Below are positions 23,837 through 35,519 of a stretch of 64,000 nucleotides of DNA, one piece after another; positions within the stretch are counted from its first letter, which is position 1; every line of letters begins with the position of its first letter. Both the position numbers and the translations under genes were made by a program. The notes under the pieces were generated by a model. The model made no database searches, was not told the DNA's origin, and worked only from the letters and a program-made list of their open reading frames with translations. This DNA comes from Zea mays (lineage: Eukaryota > Streptophyta > Magnoliopsida > Poales > Poaceae), in assembly GCF_902167145.1 (NCBI RefSeq), contig NC_050096.1:265134622-265198621 (forward strand). Reading direction: 5' to 3'.

Positions 23837-23848
23837 TGGTATCAGAGC
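23837..23848 (+). other. Primer-binding site (tRNA-iMet type)
   Basis: tggtatcagagc, two bases after the 5' LTR, is complementary to the 3' end of plant initiator methionine tRNA, the usual primer of Ty1/copia elements. Confidence 0.9.
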
Positions 23849-23882
23849 CCGGTGCTTCATTAGAGCCTAACCGCTCGAAGTG

Positions 23883-26429
23883 ATGTCGGGAGATCACGCC
23901 AAGAAGGAGATGGAGACCGGCGAAAAGCCCACTACAAGCCAAGGGAGCACTTCATCGGAAGAGTCCCACACCAAAAGGAGGGAGAAGAAGAAGAGCTCCT
24001 CCAACAAAGGGAAGGAGAAGAAATCTTCTTCTCACCACAAAGAGAAGAAGGAAAAATCTTCTTCCCACAAGCCGCATCGGAAAGGCGACAAGCACAAGAG
24101 GATGAGAAAGGTGGTCTACTACGAGACCGACACTTCATCAACATCGACCTCCGACTCCGATGCGCCCTCCGTCACTTCTAAGCGCCAAGAGCGCAAGAAG
24201 TATAGTAAGATCCCCCTACGCTACCCACGCATTTCCAAACATACACCTTTACTTTCCGTCCCACTAGGCAAACCACCAACTTTTGATGGTGAAGATTACG
24301 CTAGGTGGAGCGATTTAATGCGATTTCATCTAATCTCGCTCCACAAAAGCATATGGGATGTTGTTGAGTTTGGTGCGCAGGTACCATCTATAGGGGATGA
24401 GAACTATGATGAGGTAGCCCAAATCGAGCACTTCAACTCACAAGCCACAACAATTCTCCTCGCCTCACTAAGCAAAGAGGAATATAACAAAGTACAAGGG
24501 TTGAAGAACGCCAAGGAGGTTTGGGATGTACTCAAAACCGCGCACGAGGGAGATGAGCTCACCAAGATCACCAAGCGGGAAACGATCGAGGGGGAACTCG
24601 GTCGGTTCCGGCTTAACAAAGGGGAGGAGCCACAACACATGTACAACCGGCTCAAGACTTTGGTAAACCAAGTGCGCAACCTCGGGAGCAAGAAGTGGGA
24701 CGACCACGAAGTGGTAAATGTTATTTTAAGATCTCTCATTTTTCTAAATCCCACTCAAGTTCAATTGATTCGTGGTAATCCTAGATATACTAAAATGACC
24801 CCCGAGGAAGTTATCGGGCATTTTGTAAGTTTTGAGTGCATGATAGAAGGCTCGAGGAAAATCAACGAGCTTGGCGAGCCATCCGAAGCTCAACCCGTTG
24901 CATTCAAGGCGACGGAAGAAAAGAAGGAGGAGTCTACACCAAGCCGACAACCAATAGACGCCTCCAAGCTTGACAATGAGGAGATGGCGCTCGTCATCAA
25001 GAGCTTCCGCCAAATCCTCAAACAAAGGAGGGGGAAAGACTACAAGTCCCGCTCCAAGAAGGTTTGCTACAAATGTGGTAAGCCCGGTCATTTTATTGCT
25101 AAATGTCCCATGTCTAGTGACAGTGACCGAGGCGACGACAAGAAGGGGAGAAGAAAGGAGAAGAAAAGGTACTACAAGAGGAAGGGCGGCGATGCCCATG
25201 TTTGTCGGGAATGGGATTCCGACGAAAGCTCAAGCGACTCCTCCGACGACGAGGACGCCGCCAACATCGCCGTCACCAAGGGACTCCTCTTCCCCAACGT
25301 CGGCCACAAGTGCCTCATGGCAAAGGACGGCAAACGGAAAAAGGTTAAATCTAACTCCTCCACTAAATATGAATCTTCTAGTGATGAAAATGCTAGTGAT
25401 GAGGAGGATAATTTGCGTATTCTCTTTGCCAATCTTAACATGGAGCAAAAAGAAAAACTAAATGAATTGATTAGTGCTATTCATGAAAAGGATGACCTTT
25501 TGGACTCCCAAGAGGATTGTCTAATTAAAGAAAACAAGAAACATGTTAAGGTTAAAAAGGCTTATGCTCTAGAAGTAGAAAAATGTGAAAAATTGTCTAG
25601 TGAGCTAAGCACATGCCGTGAGATGATTGACAACCTTAGAAATGAAAATGCTATTTTAAATGCTAAGGTTGATTCACATGTTTGTAATGTTTCAATTCCC
25701 AATCCTAGAAATAATAATGATGATTTGCTTGCTAGGATTGAAGAATTAAACATTTCTCTTACTAGTCTTAGATTAGAGAATGAAAATTTGATTGCTAAGG
25801 CTAGAAATATTGATGTTAATGCTATTCATGATCATATGGCTTTAATTAAACAACAAAATGATCATATAGCAAAATTAGATGCTAAAATTGCCGAGCATAA
25901 CTTAGAAAATGAAAAATTTAAATTTGCTAGAAGTATGCTCTATAATGGGAGACGCCCTGGCATCAAGGATGGCATTGGTTTCCAAAGGGGAGACAATGTC
26001 AAACTTAATGCCCCTCCTAAGAACTTGTCTAACTTTGTTAAGGGCAAGGCTCCCATGCCTCAGGATAACGAGGGTTACATTTTGTACCCTGCCGGTTATC
26101 CCGAGAGTAAAATTAGGAGAATTCACTCTAGGAAGTCTCACTCTGGCCCTAACCATGCTTTTATGTATAAGGGTGAGACATCTAGCTCTAGGCAACCAAC
26201 CCATGCCAAGTTGCCTAGAAAGAAAACTCCTAGTGCATCAAATGATCATACTATTTCATTTAAAACTTTTGATGCTTCTTATGTTTTGACTAACAAATCC
26301 GGCAAGGTCGTTGCCAAGTTTGTTGGGGGCAAGCACAAGGGATCAAAGACTTGTGTTTGGGTACCCAAAGTTCTTGTTTCTAATGCCAAAGGACCCAAAA
26401 CAGTTTGGGTACCTAAAGTCAAGAACTAA
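23883..26429 (+). CDS. gag: Sirevirus Gag protein (848 aa)
   Basis: Structural protein of the retrotransposon particle; it packages the RNA. The first ATG is at 23883, shortly after the primer-binding site. The order is: a lysine/serine-rich basic region (residues about 10-110); the gag core with 'PPTFDGEDYARWSDLMRFHL' near residue 135 and the UBN2-type region to about 320; a zinc knuckle CX2CX4HX4C ('CYKCGKPGHFIAKC') near residue 395; an acidic patch; a long coiled coil with heptad-like leucines (about 520-680); and a basic tail ending 'VWVPKVKN'. Long coiled-coil Gags are typical of Sireviruses. The frame is fully open, in keeping with a young copy. Confidence 0.92.
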   Translation: MSGDHAKKEMETGEKPTTSQGSTSSEESHTKRREKKKSSSNKGKEKKSSSHHKEKKEKSSSHKPHRKGDKHKRMRKVVYYETDTSSTSTSDSDAPSVTSKRQERKKYSKIPLRYPRISKHTPLLSVPLGKPPTFDGEDYARWSDLMRFHLISLHKSIWDVVEFGAQVPSIGDENYDEVAQIEHFNSQATTILLASLSKEEYNKVQGLKNAKEVWDVLKTAHEGDELTKITKRETIEGELGRFRLNKGEEPQHMYNRLKTLVNQVRNLGSKKWDDHEVVNVILRSLIFLNPTQVQLIRGNPRYTKMTPEEVIGHFVSFECMIEGSRKINELGEPSEAQPVAFKATEEKKEESTPSRQPIDASKLDNEEMALVIKSFRQILKQRRGKDYKSRSKKVCYKCGKPGHFIAKCPMSSDSDRGDDKKGRRKEKKRYYKRKGGDAHVCREWDSDESSSDSSDDEDAANIAVTKGLLFPNVGHKCLMAKDGKRKKVKSNSSTKYESSSDENASDEEDNLRILFANLNMEQKEKLNELISAIHEKDDLLDSQEDCLIKENKKHVKVKKAYALEVEKCEKLSSELSTCREMIDNLRNENAILNAKVDSHVCNVSIPNPRNNNDDLLARIEELNISLTSLRLENENLIAKARNIDVNAIHDHMALIKQQNDHIAKLDAKIAEHNLENEKFKFARSMLYNGRRPGIKDGIGFQRGDNVKLNAPPKNLSNFVKGKAPMPQDNEGYILYPAGYPESKIRRIHSRKSHSGPNHAFMYKGETSSSRQPTHAKLPRKKTPSASNDHTISFKTFDASYVLTNKSGKVVAKFVGGKHKGSKTCVWVPKVLVSNAKGPKTVWVPKVKN

Positions 26430-26442
26430 ATTTGTTTTGTAG

Positions 26443-29400
26443 GTTTATGCATCCGGGGGCTCAAGTTGGATACTCGACAGCGGGTGCACAAACCACATGA
26501 CCGGGGAGAAAAGGATGTTCTCCTCATATGAGAAAAACCAAGATCCCCAACGAGCTATCACATTCGGGGATGGAAATCAAGGTTTGGTCAAAGGTTTGGG
26601 TAAAATTGCTATTTCACCTGACCATTCCATTTCTAATGTTTTTCTTGTTGATTCATTAGATTACAACTTGCTTTCTGTTTCCCAATTATGTCAAATGGGC
26701 TACAACTGTCTATTCACTGATATAGGTGTCACTGTCTTTAGAAGAAGTGATGATTCAATAGCATTTAAGGGTGTGTTAGAGGGTCAGCTATACTTAGTAG
26801 ACTTTGATAGAGCTGAACTCGACACATGCTTAATTGCTAAGACTAACATGGGTTGGCTCTGGCACCGCCGACTAGCCCATGTTGGGATAAAGAATCTTCA
26901 TAAGCTTCTAAAGGGAGAGCACATTTTAGGATTAACAAATGTTCATTTTGAGAAAGACAGGATTTGTAGCGCATGCCAGGCGGGAAAGCAAGTTGGAGTC
27001 CATCATCCACACAAGAACATCATGACGACCGACAGGCCGCTTGAGCTACTCCACATGGATCTATTCGGCCCGATTGCTTACATAAGCATCGGCGGGAGTA
27101 AGTATTGTCTTGTAATTGTGGATGATTATTCTCGCTTCACTTGGGTATTCTTTTTACAGGAAAAATCTCAAACCCAAGAGACCTTAAAGGGATTCTTGAG
27201 ACGGGCTCAAAATGAGTTCGGCCTAAGGATCAAGAAGATAAGAAGCGACAACGGGACGGAGTTCAAGAACTCACAAATTGAAGGCTTCCTTGAGGAGGAG
27301 GGCATCAAGCATGAGTTCTCTTCTCCCTACACTCCACAACAAAATGGTGTAGTGGAGAGGAAGAATCGAACTCTATTGGACATGGCAAGGACCATGCTTG
27401 ATGAGTACAAGACACCGGACCGGTTTTGGGCCGAAGCGGTCAACACCGCCTGCTACGCCATCAACCGGTTATATCTTCACCGAATCCTCAAGAAGACATC
27501 ATATGAACTCCTAACCGGTAAAAAGCCCAACATTTCATACTTTAGAGTTTTTGGTAGCAAATGCTTTATTCTTGTTAAAAGAGGTAGAAAATCTAAATTT
27601 GCTCCTAAAACTGTAGAAGGCTTTTTACTTGGTTATGACTCAAACACAAGGGCATATAGGGTCTTTAACAAGTCCACTGGACTAGTTGAAGTCTCATGTG
27701 ACGTTGTGTTTGATGAAACTAACGGCTCTCAAGCAGAGCAAGTTGATCTTGATGAGATAGGTGAAGAACAGGCTCCATGCATAGCGCTAAGGAACATGTC
27801 CATTGGGGATGTGTGTCCTAAGGAATCTGAAGAGCCTCCGCATGCACAAGATCAACCATCCTCCTCCATGCAAGCATCTCCACCAACTCAAAATGAGGAT
27901 GGGGCTCAAAATGATGAAGAGCAAAATCAAGAAGACGAGCCACCTCAAGATGATAGCAATGATCAAGGGGGAGATGCAAATGATCAAGAAAAGGAGGATG
28001 AGGAAGAACCAAGACCGCCACACCCAAGAGTTCACCAAGCAATCCAACGAGATCACCCCGTCGACACCATCCTCGGCGACATTCATAAGGGGGTAACTAC
28101 TCGATCTCGGGTTGCTCATTTTTGTGAACATTACTCTTTTGTTTCCTCTATTGAGCCACACAGGGTAGAGGAAGCTCTCCAAGATTCGGATTGGGTGGTG
28201 GCGATGCAAGAGGAGCTCAACAATTTCACAAGGAACGAGGTATGGCACTTGGTTCCACGTCCTAACCAAAATGTTGTAGGAACCAAATGGGTCTTCCGCA
28301 ACAAGCAAGATGAGCATGGTGTGGTGACAAGGAACAAAGCTCGACTCGTGGCCAAAGGGTATTCACAAGTCGAAGGTTTGGATTTCGGTGAAACCTATGC
28401 ACCCGTAGCTAGGCTTGAGTCAATTCGAATATTATTAGCCTATGCTACTTACCATGGCTTTAAGCTTTATCAAATGGACGTGAAAAGTGCCTTCCTCAAC
28501 GGACCAATCAAGGAAGAGGTCTATGTTGAGCAACCTCCCGGCTTTGAAGACAGTGAGTATCCTCACCATGTTTATAGGCTCTCTAAGGCGCTTTATGGGC
28601 TCAAGCAAGCCCCAAGAGCATGGTATGAATGCCTAAGAGATTTCCTTATTGATAATGGCTTCAAAGTCGGCAAGGCCGATCCTACACTCTTTACTAAAAC
28701 TCTTGAAAATGACTTGTTTGTATGCCAAATTTATGTTGATGATATTATATTTGGGTCTACTAACGAGTCTACATGTGAAGAGTTTAGTAGGATCATGACA
28801 CAGAAATTCGAGATGTCGATGATGGGGGAGTTGAAGTATTTTCTAGGATTCCAAGTTAAGCAACTCCAAGAGGGCACCTTCATTAGCCAAACGAAGTACA
28901 CTCAAGACATTCTTGCTAAGTTTGGGATGAAGGATGCCAAACCCATCAAGACACCCATGGGAACAAATGGGCATCTCGACCTCGACACGGGAGGTAAGTC
29001 CGTGGATCAAAAGGTATACCGGTCGATGATTGGTTCATTGCTTTATTTATGTGCATCTCGACCGGACATTATGCTTTCCGTTTGCATGTGTGCAAGATTC
29101 CAATCCGACCCTAAGGAATCACACCTTACGGCCGTAAAACGAATCTTGAGATATTTGGCTTATACACCTAAGTTTGGACTTTGGTACCCTCGGGGATCCA
29201 CATTTGATTTGATTGGTTATTCGGATGCCGATTGGGCGGGGTGCAAAATCAATAGGAAGAGCACATCGGGGACTTGCCAGTTCTTGGGAAGATCCTTGGT
29301 GTCTTGGGCTTCAAAGAAGCAAAATTCGGTCGCTCTTTCCACCGCCGAAGCCGAATACATTGCCGCAGGTCATTGTTGCGCGCAATTGCTTTGGATGAGG

Positions 29401-29688
29401 CAAACCCTGCGGGACTACGGTTACAAATTAACCAAAGTCCCTTTGCTATGTGATAATGAGAGTGCAATCAAAATGGCCGACAATCCCGTCGAGCATAGCC
29501 GCACCAAGCACATAGCCATTCGGTATCATTTTCTTAGGGATCACCAACAAAAAGGGGATATCGAGATTTCTTACATTAATACTAAAGACCAATTAGCCGA
29601 TATCTTTACCAAGCCACTTGATGAACAATCCTTTACCAGACTTAGGCATGAGCTCAATATTCTTGATTCTAGGAATTTCTTTTGCTAG
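26443..29688 (+). CDS. pol: Sirevirus Pol polyprotein (protease, integrase, RT, RNase H)
   Basis: The open frame reaches up to 26443, just after an in-frame TAG (26440-26442). Its first ATG is 26497, which lies after the protease active-site triplet DSG ('WILDSGC'), so translation must begin upstream of that ATG by some other route. Counting from that ATG, the integrase zinc module HHCC is at 123-160 and the integrase core D188, D251 and E287 follow. Reverse transcriptase has 'YVDDIIFG' near 747, and RNase H has 'DADWAGC', 'STAEAEYIA' and '[14 protein letters not shown]' near the end. All catalytic motifs look intact. The frame differs by +1 from gag, and the two do not overlap. Confidence 0.92.
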   Translation, partial: VYASGGSSWILDSGCTNHMTGEKRMFSSYEKNQDPQRAITFGDGNQGLVKGLGKIAISPDHSISNVFLVDSLDYNLLSVSQLCQMGYNCLFTDIGVTVFRRSDDSIAFKGVLEGQLYLVDFDRAELDTCLIAKTNMGWLWHRRLAHVGIKNLHKLLKGEHILGLTNVHFEKDRICSACQAGKQVGVHHPHKNIMTTDRPLELLHMDLFGPIAYISIGGSKYCLVIVDDYSRFTWVFFLQEKSQTQETLKGFLRRAQNEFGLRIKKIRSDNGTEFKNSQIEGFLEEEGIKHEFSSPYTPQQNGVVERKNRTLLDMARTMLDEYKTPDRFWAEAVNTACYAINRLYLHRILKKTSYELLTGKKPNISYFRVFGSKCFILVKRGRKSKFAPKTVEGFLLGYDSNTRAYRVFNKSTGLVEVSCDVVFDETNGSQAEQVDLDEIGEEQAPCIALRNMSIGDVCPKESEEPPHAQDQPSSSMQASPPTQNEDGAQNDEEQNQEDEPPQDDSNDQGGDANDQEKEDEEEPRPPHPRVHQAIQRDHPVDTILGDIHKGVTTRSRVAHFCEHYSFVSSIEPHRVEEALQDSDWVVAMQEELNNFTRNEVWHLVPRPNQNVVGTKWVFRNKQDEHGVVTRNKARLVAKGYSQVEGLDFGETYAPVARLESIRILLAYATYHGFKLYQMDVKSAFLNGPIKEEVYVEQPPGFEDSEYPHHVYRLSKALYGLKQAPRAWYECLRDFLIDNGFKVGKADPTLFTKTLENDLFVCQIYVDDIIFGSTNESTCEEFSRIMTQKFEMSMMGELKYFLGFQVKQLQEGTFISQTKYTQDILAKFGMKDAKPIKTPMGTNGHLDLDTGGKSVDQKVYRSMIGSLLYLCASRPDIMLSVCMCARFQSDPKESHLTAVKRILRYLAYTPKFGLWYPRGSTFDLIGYSDADWAGCKINRKSTSGTCQFLGRSLVSWASKKQNSVALSTAEAEYIAAGHCCAQLLWMRQTLRDYGYKLTKVPLLCDNESAIKMADNPVEHSRTKHIAIRYHFLRDHQQKGDIEISYINTKDQLADIFTKPLDEQSFTRLRHELNILDSRNFFC

Positions 29689-30453
29689 TTTGCACACATA
29701 GCTCATTTGACTACCTTTTGATCATATCTCTTTTATATGCTATGACTAATGTGTTTTCAAGTCTATTTCAAACCAAGTCATAGGTATATTGAAAGGGAAT
29801 TGGAGTCTTCGGCGAAGACAAAGGCTTCCACTCCGTAACTCATGCTTCGCCATCACTCCGAGCAACTCTCTATTCCTTGGGGAGAAATGAGCATCAAAGA
29901 AGAGGGCTCTAATGATTCCGTTTTTGGCGATTCATGCCAAAAAGGGGGAGAAATGAGCCCAAAGCAAGAGGACCGCACCACCACCAATTTCAAAAATTAG
30001 TGTTTTCCAAAAGTATTTATCAATTGGTATCCTATTGTGTTCAAAAGGGAAGAAAGTAGTATTTTTAAAATATATATCAAAACCCTCTTGATCACTAAGA
30101 GGTGGATCTCCTTTAGGGGGAGTTTTGTTAAGTCAAAGGAAAAGCATTTGAAACAGGGGGAGAAAAATTCAAATCTTAAAAATGCTTTTGCAAACTCCTA
30201 TTCATTTACCTTTGACTATTTGCAAAAGATCTTTGAAATAGATTTACAAAAGGATTTGCAAAAACAAAACATGTGGTGCAAACGTGGTCCAAAATGCTAA
30301 ATAAGAAAGAAACATTCCATGCATATCTTGTAAGTAGTTTTATTGGCTCAATTCCAAGCAACCTTTACACTCACATTATGCAAACTAGTTCAATTATGCA
30401 CTTCTATATTTGCTTTGGTTTGTGTTGGCATCAATCACCAAAAAGGGGGAGAT
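29689..30453 (+). other. Sirevirus 3' internal region with repeated polypurine motifs
   Basis: Non-coding stretch between pol and the 3' LTR. Polypurine-like aaaaagggggaga-type motifs recur near 29878, 29938, 30115, 30155 and finally at 30440-30453, directly next to the LTR, where the last acts as the polypurine tract. Repetition of this motif is a described Sirevirus trait. No envelope-like frame is present; the 87-codon frame at 30037 has no recognisable domain. Confidence 0.8.
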
Positions 30454-31762
30454 TGAAAGGGAATTAGGCTTACACCTAGTTCCTATATAATTTTGGTGGT
30501 TGAATTGCCCAACACAAATCTTTGGACTAACTAGTTTGCCCAAGTGTATAGATTATACAGGTGTTAAAGGTTCACTTTCAGTCAATAAAAAGACCAAGTG
30601 TTGGATTCAACAAAGGAGCAATGAGGCAACCGAGGGCACCTCTGGCTGGAGGCACCGGACTGTCCGGTGTGCACCGGACAGTGTCCGGTGCGCCCAGAGG
30701 ACATCAACTCAAACTCCTCGCCCTCGGGATTTCTCGGAAGCCGGCGCGCTATAATTCACCGGACTGTCCGGTGTGCACCGGACATGTCCGGTGCTCCAAG
30801 GAAGCGCGGTCTTCGGAACTCGTCAGCCTCGGGTTCGCGCGGCAGCCGCTCCGCTAAAATTCACCGGACTGTCCGGTGTGCACCGGACTGTCCGGTGTGC
30901 CAGCGGAGCAACGGCTCCCTGCGGCGCCAACGGCTCCCTGCGGTGCATTTAATGCGCGCGCAGCGCGCGCAGACGTCAGGCTCGCCCATACCGGTGCACC
31001 GGACATCAAACAGTACCTGTCCGGTGTGCACCGGACACCCTGGCGGGCCCACAAGTCAGAAGCTCCAACGGTCAGAATCCAACGGCAGTGATGACGTGGC
31101 AGGGGGCACCGGACTGTCCGGTGTGCACCGGACTGTCCGGTGCGCCATCGAACAGACAGCCTTCCAACGGCCACTTTTGGTGGTTGGGGCTATAAATACC
31201 CCAACCACCCCACCATTCATTGCATCCAAGTTTTCCACTTCTCAACTACTACAAGAGCTCTAGCATTCAATTCTAGACACACTAAAGAGATCAAATCCTC
31301 TCCAATTCCACACAAAGCCCTAGTGACTAGTGAGAGTGATTTGCCGTGTTCATTTGAGCTCTTGCGCTTGGATTGCTTCTTTTCTTTCTCACTTGTTCTT
31401 GAGATCACAACTCCATTGTAATCAAGGCAAGAGGCACCAATTGTGTGGTGGCCCTTGCGGGGAAGTTTTGTTCCCGGATTTGATTTGAGAAGAGAAGCTC
31501 ACTCGGTCCGAGGGACCGTTTGAGAGAGGGAAGGGTTGAAAGAGACCCGGCCTTTGTGGCCTCCTCAACGGGGAGTAGGTTTGCAAGAACCGAACCTCGG
31601 TAAAACAAATCTCCGTGTCTCACTTGCTTATTCGCTTGGGATTTGTTTTGCGCCCTCTCTCGCGGACTCGTTTATATTTCTAACGCTAACCCGGCTTGTA
31701 GTTGTGTTTATATTTGTAAATTTCAGTTTCGCCCTATTCACCCCCCCTCTAGGCGACTATCA
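30454..31762 (+). repeat. 3' LTR of the Sirevirus (1309 bp)
   Basis: Offset 7927 bp from the 5' LTR. The short frames in both copies translate identically. The only difference I see is one extra C at about 31740-31747. It contains the same palindrome blocks and a TATA box near 31190. Confidence 0.95.
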
Positions 31763-32332
31763 AGTACTTATTTTGTTGATGTTAAGACTAAGTTGTATAA
31801 GCTATATTCGAAGTATGAAACTAAGTTTGGTGCTGCTAGGCCATCCAGAACCACACATCAATCAGGTATGACAGGTAAGAGAAAGCAGGCATGGGGTAAA
31901 ATTTTTGGAGGAACAGGTGCTTCTAGATCCTCAACTGCATCAGGTTCTTCAGGTAGTAGTGGACCTGGTGTGGGTCTTTGTGAGCTAACTGTTTACCTTG
32001 ACAGTAACAATGTGGCTGTCTATGAGGATGATTTTGATATCTTAAATTGGTGGCATGAGCATAAACTAACCTATCCAATTCTTTCAATTATGGCTAGAGA
32101 CATTATGTCTGTTTCTACCTCAACTACTTCTTCAGAGTCTACTTTCAGTTTGTCTGGCAGGATTATTGAGGATCGGCGACGACGCTTGAACTCAGAGACA
32201 GTGGAGATGTTGGTGTGCATCAAAGATTGGGAGCTAGGCCAACAGCGGGCACAACATGCTATGGTGGACAATGAATTAGAGGAGTCCTTCAAGGAGCTGT
32301 GGCTGGATGAACGAAGGTGCTGGTGCTACTGA
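31763..32332 (+). pseudogene. hAT transposase, 3' part with dimerisation domain
   Basis: This continues the reading frame interrupted at 22526 ('TYFVDVKTKLYKLYSKYETKFG'). It carries the hAT C-terminal dimerisation domain: 'DDFDILNWWHEHKLTYPILSIMARDIMSV', then 'TTSSESTFSLSGRII' and 'RRRLNSETVEMLVCIKDW'. A stop follows at 32330-32332. These motifs are the best evidence for the hAT family. The domain mediates multimerisation of transposase, but here it is separated from the rest by 9.2 kb. Confidence 0.85.
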
Positions 32333-32795
32333 CACTTTAGCTTGATCTTGTGGGTTGAGAGTTGAGACTTTGGTTGGATGTAAAGTGTTTCTGATTTCTG
32401 ATATGACCTGACACTTTGGCTTGTAAATTGTAATAACTTTGAACATTTGAATTATAAACTGAGATGGTTGTACTCTTTTTTCTTTTCTAGGGTTTCTCAC
32501 GAGGTGTGAGTTTTACCTAGAAAGGTTTTTAATGAGGCGACATTGCACTAACAGCTCAATATTTGTGTATATTTTTGTGCAAGTTGTATTTTTTCTGTTA
32601 CCGGGCTTTGGGCTGGCCCGACATGTTTTGGGCCAGGGCTTTTCGGGCTGGCCCGGCCCGAAAAACGGCCCGAAGGGTCGTGCCTCGGCCCCTGGTAAGG
32701 TACGCAGGACTGTGCAGGCCCGTGGGCCTGGTCGTGCCGTGCCTAGTTGGGTCGTGCCGGGCCGGGCAGACCGTTTGCTCATCTATAGTAAATAC

Positions 32796-33342
32796 CCAAG
32801 ATTATTACTATCCAATACTCATACGACGAAAAAATAGCCTCGTCGTACCCATCTTCTCTCGTGGGTATGGGTCACCCATCGGATTACCCGTACCTACAAA
32901 GATTAAAGATATGCATTATACAAATGTCAAGTATGTATCCATCTAAATATCATTATAAAATTGCTAGCATCATTCAATCATCTATTCAAGAACATCAAAG
33001 ATAATTAGATAAAGTAGCAACACTAGGATAATATCACATAACACATTACATGTTCCAGTATATGGTTATCAAAATAGTTGTTAAGCCTTATATGACATCA
33101 TCGTCCAAAAGGTTATTAAATAGTCAAAAGAGATGAATGACGAGCTCAAGTTCATGTTTTTGGGATAAGTTTATACTAACTATTTTATACCCACGAGTTA
33201 ATGGGTATGGGTGATGGCGGAACATTCTAATATCCGTTTAGCCATTGAGTGAAGGTTTTTGTCCAATGAAAAACTATGGATAAAACATGTAGCATATATA
33301 CATACCCTACCCATCGGGTATGGAGTCGTGGGTACCCACTTA
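32796..33342 (+). repeat. Non-autonomous element relic, copy 1
   Basis: The flanking DNA of the hAT insertion holds gggta / taccc motifs at both edges (cgtgggtatgggtcacccatcggattacccgta; ccctacccatcgggtatggagtcgtgggtaccc). It also holds an AT-rich body that matches, in inverse orientation, the body of 41000-41330 (for example aaagataatt.gataaag.a.caacacta.). These are probably two diverged copies of one non-autonomous DNA element. The ends are not fixed. Confidence 0.45.
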
Positions 33343-33479
33343 GGGCTTGTTCGGTTAGCTCTCAATCCATGTGAATTGAGAGAGATTGGATGAGTTTAAA
33401 TCCTAAACAAGTCAAATTTCTTCTTAAATTTTTCCAATCACATCTAATACATAGATAACGAGATTAATCGAACAAATCC
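33343..33479. mobile_element. Small Tourist-like MITE (137 bp)
   Basis: Left end gggcttgttcggttagctctc; right end, inverted, ggatttgttcgattaatctcg. Left flank TTA, right flank TGA, so the 3-bp duplication has one mismatch. The tgttcggtta-type ends are common in maize Tourist/hAT MITEs. Confidence 0.55.
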
Positions 33480-35519
33480 TGATATGCCGTGGGGTTGGTG
33501 CGTGCGTGGGTCTGGGAATTGCCGCTGTGCAGTGCTGCGGGACTACTACTGTCTACTACCATTTACCTCTCTGTTTGATATCTGTACTTGCGATCGCATT
33601 CTTAAAGCTGTGGATACTCCTACATTTTAGCGCCCAGTACAACGCGCTGGGGTAGCGTGCGGAGTACTCGGAGGTACCGTACGTGATCGACGTAGTAGGC
33701 CAGCCGGAGCCAGGAGTGTATAAATGATTTCACGAAATAAGGATGTACGTGTACATTACAGAATGTATGTGTATATACATGAATACACAGCCGGCTCCGC
33801 CGACTGCAAACTGCGTTATTTAGAGCATGTCTAGCGGTGCCGTACGTACGCCCGTGGCTTTCGAAAAAAAGAATGGCACGCTGCTCTGCTGGAGTGCTGG
33901 GCCACACGCTAGCTAGCTAGTACCCTGGACAACGTCGTCCTTCCGAGTTCCGACCGGCCGGCCACCGGGAACCGCTGGTTACGCGTGGTGGACAGCAGTC
34001 AAAGTACCACGGGTAAGGGGTCGTTAATATATACGTGCATCCACGTTATTTTCTTCTTATATTGTCGTATTCACTTTAATTCACATACGCTAACATAGAT
34101 TAAAGTAAAATTAAGTTTACTTTCATTCACCTCAACGTATATAGATTAATAAGAATTTGGCTACATCAAAATAAAGGACATGTTTGGTTTCTATATAGGG
34201 CACCACAACCAGCCAAATCTTACTCGCTCGAATTAAAGAACTAAACTTATGTATAAAAGTTAGTCACAATGTGACATCTTAGACAACGAACTAAACAATC
34301 CTAAAGTCTCCTGGCTCGATGAGAACATGCGTAGCGTGTTTTCATTTATCTCTTCATTCATTCCCTAAAGAAGGTAGAGCGCTGGAAATGGCTCGGTTAT
34401 GTGAGCGTAGTAGCCTCAACTCTAAAACTATAATTCCTCCGTAAAAATGTAAATCCGGCTTTACAAAATAAAACATCTAATATCCAAGGGCGGATCCAAA
34501 ATTAGTCAGTCGTCACGCCCTAGACCATTCTATTGAATCTAGTATTCTTCTGATTTATTTTAATCTATAGATGGAAAATATAATTAGAGACATATGGATC
34601 ATGTCCCAGGCCACGGACCAGGTGGCCCGGGGCTTATATATGTCTATTGATATCGGACTAAATATATATAGAAAATTATCTAAACATATTATAAGTAATA
34701 CATGTCACTAAATTGATTATAATTTTTTATAATTAACATATTTGATGATACCGATATTGATGATACTAAATGTTATAAACTTTTAGGTCATATTGTTAAT
34801 ATATGTGTTCTACAACTTTTTGACGCTTGCATTCTCAATGGGTGTTTCATACTTATTAAATATGGTTACACATATCATCGTGCCTGGCACATGACATTGC
34901 AATAAAGAGGAGAGATATAGAGAGAATTTCATAGGAGATGGTAGTGTTTCAAGGGAATAAAACTCTGATTACACAGTTATCTAGTTTAAACCTGATGTGA
35001 TATTATTGCAAACAGTACGTTGAAACTCAACGATGAGAATGACCTTAGAGCTAGCTGATCCTTAACCTTCTCACCTATCCTTTGAAAAACAATGATGGAT
35101 GTCTCAATTATAATAATCTTGCATTGCATTAAGCATCAAAACCCAACTAGAGACCTAGATATGTTCGTGAGGCCTTCTACCAAGATCAAGAAAGAAAGGG
35201 GAAACAAAGAGAGAAATGAGAAAAAGAAAAGGTGGTAGGACTGGTATGTTAGTCGGCTTGGCATCGAGCTCTATGCCAATCTTAGCTCCAAAAAAACATG
35301 ACGATGAGCCAGACACCAAGTTATCGATCATGGATGACGCCACATTGGCTAGAGCATCTAGTTGTGATGCCGAGACACGTTATCTCGGTGTCATGAGTCA
35401 TACCACCAAACTCCTAGGATAAACAAATAAAACATCCAATGATATAAATGTATTTTTTGAAAAAATAAAAAATAAAAAATGAGCACATGGGGCTTCGTAG
35501 TGTGTGGCGACAACCACAT
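33480..35519. other. Intergenic AT-rich DNA
   Basis: No gene supported. Frames at 33620-33907 (minus) and 35216-35422 (plus) lack domains. Around 34490-34640 there is text like that of degraded DNA-element ends, but it cannot be placed. Confidence 0.45.

Larger units (their letters stand above)
22527..31762 (+). mobile_element. Sirevirus (Ty1/copia, Opie-like), full length and very young
   Basis: Complete element with LTRs 22527-23834 and 30454-31762, a 5-bp target duplication agtac (22522-22526 and 31763-31767), a primer-binding site for initiator tRNA-Met, a long gag frame, a long pol frame and a polypurine tract. The order protease, integrase, reverse transcriptase, RNase H is Ty1/copia. 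The long gag with coiled coil, the LTR palindromes and the multiple polypurine-like motifs near the 3' LTR are Sirevirus traits. The start tgaaagggaattaggcttac matches maize Opie as I recall it. The LTRs look identical except for one C in a run (6 against 7). Confidence 0.93.
21040..32787 (+). mobile_element. hAT element, split by a Sirevirus
   Basis: The ends are tatagatga... (21040) and, inverted, tatagatgagc (32787), followed inward by GC-rich subterminal repeats of the cgggccgg / ggcacgac kind. A perfect 8-bp target duplication gtaaatac is present (21032-21039 and 32788-32795). Without the nested Sirevirus and its duplication, the element is about 2.5 kb. It carries remains of a BED-type hAT transposase gene. 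Eight-base duplications and a hAT dimerisation domain establish the superfamily. Confidence 0.88.

Noticed and set aside
30037..30300. Possible envelope-like frame downstream of pol in the Sirevirus
   Set aside because: Only 87 codons, no signal peptide or membrane segment; this lineage often lacks such a gene.
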